From the NCBI GenBank assembly GCA_016716675.1, contig JADJVG010000009.1, positions 62,001-126,000 on the forward strand: DNA of 64,000 nucleotides, read 5' to 3'. This DNA comes from Hyphomicrobium sp. (GTDB lineage: Bacteria; Pseudomonadota; Alphaproteobacteria; Rhizobiales; Hyphomicrobiaceae). The notes beneath the pieces were generated by a model. That model was not told where the DNA came from. It saw only the letters and a program-made list of their open reading frames with translations, and searched no databases. Each line of letters begins with the position of its first letter. The first letter of the stretch is position 1. The position numbers were made by a program, and so were the translations under genes. Below, in pieces: positions 10,202 through 17,815 of this stretch.

Positions 10202-10971
10202 ATGTCGAAACTTCACAAAGCGGCTCTCGCCGCCGTAGCGGTCGCGCTGATGTCTTCCACCGCTGTCGTTGCGCAAGGTGTCCCGCAGCCCGGCGCTGAT
10301 TATGAGTGCGCTCGCTGGGTCCACGGCCAGCAAGGCATGTCCGGCATGGGTGGCATGGGTGGTATGTCGGGCATGGGTGGCATGTCTGGCATGGGCGGCA
10401 TGTCGGGAATGTCTGGCATGGGCGGAATGTCGGGCATGGGCGGCATGAACGGCATGTCCGGTATGGGTGGCATGTCTGGCATGGGTGGCATGTCTGGCAT
10501 GGGCGGAATGGGCGGCATGTCGGGGATGTCTGGCATGGGCGGCATGGGCGGCATGTCCGGTATGTCGGGCATGGGCGGCATGTCCGGTATGGGCGGCATG
10601 GGCGGAATGTCCGGTATGTCGGGCATGGGCGGCATGAACGGCATGTCCGGTATGGGCGGGCATGTCCGGCATGGGCGGGCATGGGCGGCATGTCGGGAAT
10701 GTCCGGCATGGGCGGCAGTCTGGGATGTCCGGCATGGGTGGCATGGGCGGCATGTCTGGAATGTCCGGCATGGGTGGCATGGGCGGCATGTCCGGAATGT
10801 CCGGCATGGGCGGCATGTCCGGCATGCGGTGGCATGTCGGGAATGTCCGGCATGGGTGGCATGGGCGGAATGTCCGGTATGTCTGGCATGGGTGGAATGG
10901 GCGGCATGTCGGGAATGTCCGGTATGGCTGGTGGCTCTGACTACGTCTGCGCCGAGTGGAAGAAGAAGTAA
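10202..10971 (+). CDS. Exported Met-Gly-Ser repeat protein (frame disturbed within repeats)
   Basis: An AAGGAG site precedes the ATG. Residues 1-25 form a signal peptide ending '...AVVAQG'. The mature N-terminus has the cap 'ADYECARWVHGQQ', and the body is an almost pure array of GMSGM/GMGG units. The 3' end in another frame reads '...GSDYVCAEWKKK', which mirrors the N-terminal cap (DYxCAxW) and so is very likely the true C-terminus. The frame changes about four times between 10650 and 10835 (for example an extra G at GGCGGG), from slippage or assembly error in the repeat. The intact protein would be ~255 residues with one Cys in each cap and dozens of Met. Methionine arrays often bind Cu(I), and low-complexity Gly/Ser arrays can be structural. 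Function here is unknown. Confidence 0.75.
10317..10940 (+). repeat. Tandem 9/18-bp GGCATGTCC / GGCATGGGC array
   Basis: This is a low-complexity coding array of alternating GGC-ATG-TCC and GGC-ATG-GGC nine-mers with minor codon changes, about 620 bases long. It encodes the Met-Gly-Ser body of the exported protein. Its reverse complement reads as a Pro/Met/His array in several frames, giving long but spurious antisense frames. Four local frame changes cluster in the second half, at 10650-10835. Confidence 0.9.
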
Positions 10972-11131
10972 TCGCGTGTCGGCGGGCCATCCGTTTCGGG
11001 TGGCCCGCCAGCCCGACCGCAATCCTTTCGCCGCGCCGGTGATTGGGAGTTCGCAGTCGCGCCGTCGGCAAGACACAACGCACGGCATTGCGAGGCACGC
11101 ACCTGTTGCCTTGCAGTGTTTCTGGCCCACC

Positions 11132-11198
11132 GCGCGATCTGCACTGTAGATCGCGCTTCGTCGCCAAAGCGATCTGATCTGCGGATCGCGCTTCGTCG
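11132..11198. repeat. Paired hairpins with repeated right arm, downstream of repeat-protein gene
   Basis: The first hairpin is GCGCGATCT (11132-11140) with AGATCGCGC (11148-11156), loop seven bases. A second, smaller one uses GCGATC (11169-11174) and GATCGC (11184-11189). The 15-base string GATCGCGCTTCGTCG occurs in both right arms (11149-11163 and 11184-11198). They lie between the repeat-protein gene and the cytochrome gene. They could act as a partial terminator or RNA-stability element that sets a lower level for the downstream redox genes. There is no T-run. Confidence 0.55.
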
Positions 11199-11234
11199 AA
11201 TGCATTCCAATAATTCACGACGGTGAGCTGCGGT

Positions 11235-12183
11235 ATGGACCAAAAAAGACACCCCTGCACTTGATCTGCGATCCCCGATTGCGATCCTGATTTGCACCTA
11301 TGTCCTGTGCGTGCTGATGTACTCAGCATATGCATCGTGGACCGCTTCCGCCGCGCTTGAAGAGGCTCAAAGCCAGATAGGCGTCATTGCTCCTGCTGTT
11401 GCCGAGACCACAAAAGCAGATGCGGATGGCGAAGCGGCCATTGCCGCACTGAAGGATCACCCGGATTATCTTCGCGCGGCTTGGGATCCGATCCATTTCA
11501 AACCTGCAATTGAAACCGCGACCAACGAGCAGTGTCTTGCGTGTCATAAGGAAGTGCTGACCGATAAGCCGCGCACGAGTTCGCCAGCCGGGCTTAAAGC
11601 GACCGATTCAATCGCGTGGTACGAGACGCTCGACACCTATTCCGGCGAGCAGGCCACATTTCACGCCCGTCATTTGAGCACCCCCTTCGCCAAGGAGGTC
11701 ATGAACCTCCAGTGCAATTTCTGCCATCAGGGCCATGACCGCCGCGAAGAAGCGCCCTCATCAAGTGCCACCGCGGCAACGTCGGGCTTCTCGCTGCGCA
11801 AGGTGATTGATCCTTCGTCCACCTGCCTGCGTTGCCACGGCAAATTCCCTGGCGAGAACATGGGCTTCGAGAAAGATCAAAAATGGCATGACCTGCGAAA
11901 TGATCTGGAGTCGGAGGAAACGCCCAATGGCTGCCTGACGTGCCATGCCGAGCAGTTCCGCACCGTCCGCCATCAGGTGACGTATCTCAAGGCCGACGAG
12001 ATCGAAAAAATCGCCAAGAGCGGCTCTAGCGATAGCTGCTTTGGATGCCACGGTGGGCGGGCCTGGTATCGCAAGAGTTTCCCTTATCCTCGCCACTCCT
12101 GGCCTGGAATGGACACGACCATTCCCGATTGGGCGAAAGATCGCCCGACGACATCCGATGCGCGTTACCTGAAGAAACAGTGA
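11235..12183 (+). CDS. Membrane-anchored pentaheme cytochrome c
   Basis: Five CXXCH heme motifs are visible in order: CLACH, CNFCH, CLRCH, CLTCH and CFGCH. The continuous frame can start at GTG 11311. However, codons upstream of it encode a good membrane anchor ('IAILICTYVLCVLMYSAYASW'), and an ATG at 11235 joins this frame if one A is restored in the A6 run at 11241-11246. I therefore place the start at 11235. The protein would be held by an N-terminal span with its heme domain in the periplasm, like NapC/NrfH-type quinol dehydrogenases, though heme spacing differs from NapC. It directly precedes the molybdoenzyme gene and no NrfD/DmsC-type anchor subunit is present, so it is the likely electron link between the quinone pool or other cytochromes and the enzyme. 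Confidence 0.85.
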
Positions 12184-12194
12184 GGCTCCGAGCA

Positions 12195-14795
12195 ATGATA
12201 GATCCCAAAAAAGCTGGCGCTTGGCACGCAGCCCCTGATGCCGGATTCCTCAATGTCGACCGGCGCGACGTCTTGCGCGCGGCATTGGCTGCTGGCGTTG
12301 TCGCGGGCTCAGCCAAAGGTATGTCCACGGCAGCCGAAGCGTTCGCCTACGAGCCGTATCCGACGAACGACGAGCTGACCACCGTCGTCACCAGCTGCGC
12401 GCACAATTGCGGTTCGCGCCACATGCTAGTCGCCCACAAAAAGGGCGAAGTGATCGTGCGCCTATCGACCGACGACGGGCAGTATCAGGAAGGCGGCTTC
12501 TTTGGAAAAGACACCGAGGCCGAGCCTCAGGTTCGGGCCTGTCTGCGCGGACGCTCATACCGCGCAAGGATCTATTCGCCCGAGCGCCTACTCTATCCGA
12601 TGAAGCGCGTCGGCCCGCGCGGAGATTCGAAATTCAAGCGCGTGTCGTGGGATCAGGCACTCGATGAGATCGCCGACCGGATGGTCTATCTGAAGAGCAA
12701 GTACGGCCCCACCGCGCTGATCGACCAAAGCTACGCCGGCGCGTCGTACGGCGTTTTGCACAAATCCGACCAGATCGAGGGCTTGCTCGGTCGCTTCCTT
12801 GGAATGTTCGGCTGCCGCACCAGCTCGTGGTCGGTTCCTTCATACAAAGCCACGACATTCTCCTCGCGCATGACCTTTGGCACTATCGAAGACGGCAACG
12901 AGGACGACGCGTTCGCCCACTCGAAGCTCATCATCATGTGGGGCTGGAACCCGGCCTACACGTTCCACGGCGGCAACACGTTCTATTACATGCGTCTTGC
13001 TAAGCAGCGCGGCTGCAAGTTCGTGCTGGTCGATCCGCAATACACCGACAGCGCCGCCGTCTACGATGCCTGGTGGATCCCGATAAAGCCAAACACCGAC
13101 GCGGCGATGCTCGCTGCCATGGCGCATGTGATCTTCACCGAGAACCTTCACAACCAGGCCTTCATCGATCGCTTCTGTCAGGGCATGGACATGGGCACGA
13201 TGCCGGAGTGGGCGAAGGATCGCGAAAGCTTCAAGGACTATATCCTCGGCACGCGCGACGGCCAGCCTAAGACGCCCGAATGGGCTTCCGAAATCTGCGG
13301 CGTGAAGGCCGAAGACATCCGCAAGCTCTCACGTCAGTACGCGACGACGAAGCCGGCGGCGCTGAAGGCATCTTGGTCGCCGGGCCGCAACGCCTACGGC
13401 GAACAGTACAGCCGCATGGCTGCTGCGGTGCAGTCGATGACCGGCAACATCGGCGTCCTTGGCGGCTCGGCCGAAGGGGTCGGCAAAGCCTGGCATCCAG
13501 AAGCTGTCGCCTATCCATACGACGAATATTCCAACGTCTGGTTTGCCTCGATCAAATCCGACCGTTGGGCGCACCTCGTGCTCAACTACCCGAATTTGAA
13601 GCGCGAGGAGATCGGTTGCTGGCCGCGGTCCGACAACCTCGATGGTGTCATTCCGAATGTGCGCGGCATTTTCTGGCAGGGGTCGGACTGGCTCAATCAG
13701 CTCACCCACATCAACAAGCAGATCGATGCGATCCGCAAGTGGGATGCCGATGGCGAGAAGGAAAGTCTGATCGTCTGCATGGATTCGACGATCACGCCGA
13801 GTGGTATCTGGGCGGATTACCTGCTGCCGATCGCCACGCACTTCGAACGCCACGACGTGGCGCTGCCCTGGTACAAGGGGCACTACTACATCCACCGGCC
13901 ACGCGTGATCGAGCCGATGGGCGAGTCCAGGACCGATTTCCAGGTCTTCACTGAGCTCGCGTACCGTCTGGAATTGCGCGATCCCAACCTGAAAGGCTTC
14001 GGTCAGCGCTATAACCCGCGTGCGACCCGCGCGTACTTCCAGGATAACATGGGCGTCGATGAGGCTTACCTCTACGAGTGGTGGACCAAGCGCGTGATGG
14101 AACACCAGGGCGTGACGATGCCTTGGGAAGAATTTAAGAAGCGCGGCGTCTACAAATTTAAACTCGATAAACCGAAGGTCGCATTCGACGAACAAATCGA
14201 AAAGGGCGTTCCGTTTAAAACGGCCTCCGGCAAAATCGAGATCTTCTCGACGCAACTCGCGCAGATCACCGACTGGACTAAGACACAGTATGGCTACGAG
14301 ATCCCGTCTATCCTAAATGGATAGAGCCGGGAGTCGCTCAACCACCCGAAGACCAAGGAATTCCCATTCCATCTGATCAGTCCGCATCCGCGTCATCGCA
14401 CTCACTCGATTTTCAATAACATCGGTTGGCTGCGTGAGACGTATGAGCAGGAAGTCACGATCAATGCGTCGGATGCGGCGCGTCTCGACATCAAGACCGG
14501 CGACACCGTCGAGGTCTGGAACAGCCGCGGCCGTTGCATTGTGCCAGCGTACGTCACCGAGCGTTGCATGCCGGGTGTCGCGGCGCTGCACGAAGGTGCG
14601 TGGATGGACATCGACAAGGACGGCATCGATCGTTCGGGCAATCCCGACTTCCTGACGCTCGATGAGCCGTCTCCCGCAGGGGCGTTCGCCTACAACACGG
14701 TTCTCGTCAACATCCGCAAGACGACACTTGAACATCGTCCGGGGTGGGACCGGCTCGCGACCGCGCGCAGCCACGTCTTCCGCAGAGACTTGTAA
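12195..14795 (+). CDS. Tat-exported molybdopterin oxidoreductase, DMSO reductase family, catalytic subunit (interrupted by in-frame TAG)
   Basis: The start at 12195 has GAGG upstream. A twin-arginine segment (RRDVLRA, residues 23-29) precedes a hydrophobic stretch, so Tat export is likely. The core is DmsA-like: 'RACLRGRSYRARIYSPERL', 'YPMKRVG', 'DPQYTDSAAVYDAWWIPI', and a Ser in 'VPSYKA' (residue 216) at the place of the molybdenum-ligand Ser. The N-terminal [4Fe-4S] motif is C68-x3-C72-x3-H76...C116, with His where DmsA has its third Cys. A TAG at 14322-14324 interrupts the frame. The same frame then continues to 14795 with the family's C-terminal cofactor domain ('VTINASDAARLDIKTGD'). Between 14313 and 14330 another frame gives 'PKWIEP', so two compensating indels are more likely than a real stop. 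Full length is ~866 residues. The substrate is unknown. Confidence 0.88.
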
Positions 14796-14807
14796 GGAGA
14801 TACAGCA

Positions 14808-15473
14808 ATGGCGGACCCCAAGGATAAGAAAAAAATCAAGGACGCGGTGCGTCGTAAGAAGCGGGAGGTCTACGAGCCGGTTAAGCCGGATATGCAGCTC
14901 GGCTTCATCCACAACAACGTCGACTGCATCGGCTGCCGCGCTTGCGAGATCGCCTGCAAGGACAAGAATGGCCTTGCGCCCGGTCCGCGCTTCCGGCGTG
15001 TGATGTATGTCGAGGGTGGTACGTATCCGGATGTGTATGCCTACAAGGTGAACATGTCGTGCAACCACTGCGCCGAGCCGGCCTGCCTTCCGTCGTGTCC
15101 GACTGGCGCTATCTACAAGCGGCAGAAGGACGGCATCGTCGATATCGACTCGACGCTGTGCATCGGCTGCCGCCGCTGCGAGGCCGCATGTCCCTATGGC
15201 GCGCCGCAGTATATCCCCGATCAGAACATCGTCTCGAAGTGCAACATGTGCGTCGATGAGATCGATGCGGGCCGTAAGCCCTACTGTGTCATGGCTTGCA
15301 TGATGCGGGTACTCGACATCGGGCCGATCGACAAGCTGCGTGATGGCACCTTTGAGACCAAGGCCCGCGGACCGAATGACTTCATCGTTTCGGCGGTGAA
15401 GAACTTCGCCGATCCCGAGCTGACGACGCCTTCGATCGTTTTCGTTCCCCACAGCAAAGGTAAGGTCGAATGA
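14808..15473 (+). CDS. DmsB-like four-cluster [4Fe-4S] electron-transfer subunit
   Basis: This 221-residue protein carries sixteen Cys in four ferredoxin groups: 40/43/46/50, 85/88/93/97, 118/121/124/128 and 145/148/160/164. This is the arrangement of DmsB/PhsB-type beta subunits, with no Trp or aromatic replacement. It has no signal peptide, as expected for a subunit co-exported with its Tat-bearing partner. The N-terminus is a lysine-rich extension of ~25 residues. It begins 12 bases after the catalytic-subunit stop, with AAGGAG just upstream. It would pass electrons between the cytochrome and the molybdenum subunit. It overlaps the chaperone gene by ATGA. Confidence 0.93.
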   Translation: MADPKDKKKIKDAVRRKKREVYEPVKPDMQLGFIHNNVDCIGCRACEIACKDKNGLAPGPRFRRVMYVEGGTYPDVYAYKVNMSCNHCAEPACLPSCPTGAIYKRQKDGIVDIDSTLCIGCRRCEAACPYGAPQYIPDQNIVSKCNMCVDEIDAGRKPYCVMACMMRVLDIGPIDKLRDGTFETKARGPNDFIVSAVKNFADPELTTPSIVFVPHSKGKVE

Positions 15474-16243
15474 GCGACACGCAAATCCGCGTCGAGACGG
15501 ACGCGCTACCCTGCGAAGCTCTCCTCGCCGCAGCAGGGGACGATATGGCGTTGCTGGCCGAGTTGCACGATCGCGAGCCAACCGCGCAAGTGCTGACGGC
15601 GCTGCGCGCGTATCCCCTTGAGATGGCGCTGGGCCTCGCTCTCGTGAGTCCGGAAGCGGCGGCGGCGCTCCGCGCCATGCGCGAGGCCATAGCCGAAATG
15701 CCGGACCCGATCGACGCGGCAATGCTTGACGACCTCGCGGCAGGCTTTGCCGATGTTTACCTCCGCTTCTCATTCCGCGTTTCGCCGGCGGAATCAGTAT
15801 GGCTGACCGAGGAGGGACTCGAGCGGCAAGGCCCGATGTTTGCGTTGCGCGAAATCTATCGGAAACACAATCTCAAGGTCGTCGAGCCGAAAGGATTGCC
15901 GGACGATCATCTCGTGATCCAGCTGCGCTTTGCGGCACGCTGGCTTAAGTCTGCCAAGACACGAGAGGATGCCGTCGAAATTGCAGACTTCCTTGATCAG
16001 CATCTGCTGCGCTGGATCCGCCGTTTTGCCGGTCGCCTTACCACTGCCGGTGCTTCGGACTTTTACGTGGCGCTGGCGCTCGTCACTGCAACCTATCTCG
16101 ACGAACTGCGTGAGCACCTGACGACGCTCACGGGTGTGGCGCGCAAGGTGGTGGTTGAAGAGCCAGCGGCGGCACCGGCCGCACGGAAGAAAGCATCGGT
16201 CGAGGACCGGCCATACGTTCCCGGCATTGCACCATCCTGGTAG
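15470..16243 (+). CDS. TorD/DmsD-type molybdoenzyme maturation chaperone
   Basis: This 257-residue cytoplasmic, all-helical protein is preceded by an overlapping ATGA with the Fe-S subunit gene. The central segment ('FRVSPAESVWLTEEGLERQGPM', split here only as a landmark of the TorD fold, and 'LPDDHLVIQLRFAARWLK') matches the TorD family 'DH...EL.FM..L' region, although the usual E-P-D-H is weakened to LPDDH. The family binds the Tat signal and apo-enzyme and supports cofactor insertion before export. The position between the two Fe-S genes fits a dedicated chaperone. The C-terminal ~25 residues are Ala/Pro-rich and probably disordered. Confidence 0.8.
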   Translation: MSDTQIRVETDALPCEALLAAAGDDMALLAELHDREPTAQVLTALRAYPLEMALGLALVSPEAAAALRAMREAIAEMPDPIDAAMLDDLAAGFADVYLRFSFRVSPAESVWLTEEGLERQGPMFALREIYRKHNLKVVEPKGLPDDHLVIQLRFAARWLKSAKTREDAVEIADFLDQHLLRWIRRFAGRLTTAGASDFYVALALVTATYLDELREHLTTLTGVARKVVVEEPAAAPAARKKASVEDRPYVPGIAPSW

Positions 16244-16286
16244 CATCCGCACGGTACGGGCAGCGCTGCGGCGGCTTTCGGGTTAG

Positions 16287-17345
16287 ATGAGTCAGGCAGG
16301 CAGACGCCATATGGATGAGCGCGATAGTGGCGAGGCGGCAAACGTCCCGGAGGTGGATGCCGATCGCTGCGTGCTCAGCAGGGTTGTCGCCGCCAGTTGC
16401 CGGGCGTGCATCGACGCATGTCCGCGTGGCGCATTCATTGATGGTGACGAGGCGCTGGTTCTTGATACGGAAGCTTGTGACGGTTGTGCGATCTGTACGG
16501 CGGCTTGCCCGCAAGGCGCCATCGTCATGGACAGGCCAGCGGTGGCAGTTTCGTCGAACGACGGCATCGCCGCCTTTGCGGCCTGCCGGGAAGCCGTGAC
16601 GAGTGCGGGCAGAGGCGTCATGCCCTGCTTGCACGCGATCGGCGTGGACGAACTCGCCGGCCTCGCCGCACGCGGTGTGCGACACCTTGTACTGGCGCAT
16701 GCCGACTGTGCGGCCTGCAAGCCGGCACTTCATGGCGGTCCGATCGATCAAGGCATCGCCGACGTTCAGAGATTGCTCGCCGATCGTGGTAAAGAACCAA
16801 TGCAAGTGACGAGGCTTGCTGCACCTCAGTGGCGGCAGCAGCGTGACGAGGCGATGGTGCCATCGCGCCGCGGCTTTCTGCTGGGGCGGGTGGCAGTCCG
16901 GCCGCAAGCCGCTGGTCCGCAAGACCATCGCGTGCGGGCAGGCCTGGCACTTCCGGCAAGCGGCGCGAAGGCACCTGTACAGCCCTTCGTTCCCTCGATA
17001 GATTCGACGCGCTGCACGGCGTGTGATGCCTGCGCCCGCATCTGCCCCGAGGCTGCCATCAGGCTCGAAGCGGACAACGACACGGCCGCCTACGTTATCG
17101 AGCCTGCCCGTTGCTCAGGGTGCAAACTTTGCCTCGACGTGTGCGACCAGGAGGCCGTGCGTATCGATAGATGGGGATATCAGGACTCTGTCCGGCTTCA
17201 CCTTGACACAAGGCGATGTGCGTCTTGCGGCAACGCGTATCGAGAGCTGGACGGCAGCGATGCAGGACAACGCCTGTGCCGGATTTGCGCTGCAACCCGG
17301 CCCAATCAACATCTCTTTCAGGTGATCAAGGACGGTATTCAGTGA
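16287..17345 (+). CDS. NapF-like polyferredoxin with four [4Fe-4S] motifs and C-terminal zinc-ribbon-like CxxC pair
   Basis: The 352-residue protein has two N-terminal cluster motifs (C28, C38/C41/C45; C64/C67/C70/C74). A ~110-residue middle part follows with C100, C114, C141 and C144. Next comes the stretch 'SRRGFLLGR' (~193-201), which resembles the start of NapF-type proteins. Then come two further clusters (C243/246/249/253; C276/279/282/286) and a C-terminal CxxC-x16-CxxC. It reads like a fusion of a ferredoxin module to a NapF-like protein. No signal peptide is seen, so it is probably cytoplasmic, perhaps serving cluster supply or cytoplasmic electron input to the enzyme. A second ATG at residue 9 (16311) is an alternative start. 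It is coupled to the next gene by GTGA. Confidence 0.78.
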   Translation: MSQAGRRHMDERDSGEAANVPEVDADRCVLSRVVAASCRACIDACPRGAFIDGDEALVLDTEACDGCAICTAACPQGAIVMDRPAVAVSSNDGIAAFAACREAVTSAGRGVMPCLHAIGVDELAGLAARGVRHLVLAHADCAACKPALHGGPIDQGIADVQRLLADRGKEPMQVTRLAAPQWRQQRDEAMVPSRRGFLLGRVAVRPQAAGPQDHRVRAGLALPASGAKAPVQPFVPSIDSTRCTACDACARICPEAAIRLEADNDTAAYVIEPARCSGCKLCLDVCDQEAVRIDRWGYQDSVRLHLDTRRCASCGNAYRELDGSDAGQRLCRICAATRPNQHLFQVIKDGIQ

Positions 17346-17815
17346 CCTATTCCACCGATGGATGGACCGCGCCGGTCGCCACATTGATTGCGAACGCTGG
17401 CCGCCGTGGCGGATTTCTCGTCGCGTTCCCTGAGTATCGGCCGCAGCTCGTAGAGGCGCTGGCGGACGAGCTTGGTCTAGCATTTTGGGATTACCGCATT
17501 GAGCGTATGGCGCCACTCGGCTGGCAAGCCGGACAGTTGCCAATGACGGACGTCGATCAGTTCATCTGGGAGACACTCACGCAATCTGCTGGCGGCGTGG
17601 TGGTGCACAACGTTGAAGCGTTGCTGGCGGCGAAGTCGCTGCAAGACCGCCGCGACTGGTTTGCCGCGCTGCTCGCCGCTCCATGGCAGCGGCCCGTCAT
17701 CGTGCCGGTAGCGGTTTTCCAACCGGAAATGCCGGTACACCCGCAGCGTATTCACCGCCTCGATCCAGACCTCTTGCCTCCTGAAACGATACTTGGCCGA
17801 CTGGCATCACAATGA
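17342..17815 (+). CDS. Conserved-looking 157-residue cytoplasmic protein of unknown function
   Basis: The likely start is GTG at 17342, overlapping the polyferredoxin stop as GTGA. The stop in turn overlaps the kinase start (ATGA at 17812), so it is tightly built into the operon. The product has alternating alpha/beta character ('GGFLVAFPEYRPQLVEALAD', 'GGVVVHNVEALLA', 'RPVIVPVAVFQ') without a P-loop, Cys motif, signal peptide or membrane span. The beta-strand/helix spacing resembles small nucleotide-hydrolase-like folds, but no catalytic motif supports that. I do not recognise the family. Its position between redox and sensor genes suggests a maturation or signalling role. Confidence 0.75.
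   Translation: MTYSTDGWTAPVATLIANAGRRGGFLVAFPEYRPQLVEALADELGLAFWDYRIERMAPLGWQAGQLPMTDVDQFIWETLTQSAGGVVVHNVEALLAAKSLQDRRDWFAALLAAPWQRPVIVPVAVFQPEMPVHPQRIHRLDPDLLPPETILGRLASQ

Noticed and set aside
10317..10940. Possible CRISPR array, because of short regular repeats
   Set aside because: Units are 9-18 bases, have no unique spacers, and encode a continuous Gly-Met-Ser protein. No cas genes are present.
10178..11335. Long minus-strand frames (up to 385 codons) rich in Pro, Met and His opposite the Met-Gly-Ser gene
   Set aside because: They are the reverse reading of the 9-bp repeat array. They have no ribosome site, no signal peptide and no independent codon pattern.
12195..15473. Reading the molybdoenzyme as arsenite oxidase (Arx), tetrathionate, selenate or perchlorate reductase
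   Set aside because: The catalytic and Fe-S subunits are closest to the DmsA/DmsB type in motif and length. The set lacks an NrfD-type anchor and the substrate-defining motifs I know for those enzymes. The substrate is left open.
14313..15773. 486-codon minus-strand frame opposite the Fe-S subunit gene
   Set aside because: Shadow of the DmsB-like gene, whose sixteen Cys are in perfect cluster spacing on the plus strand.
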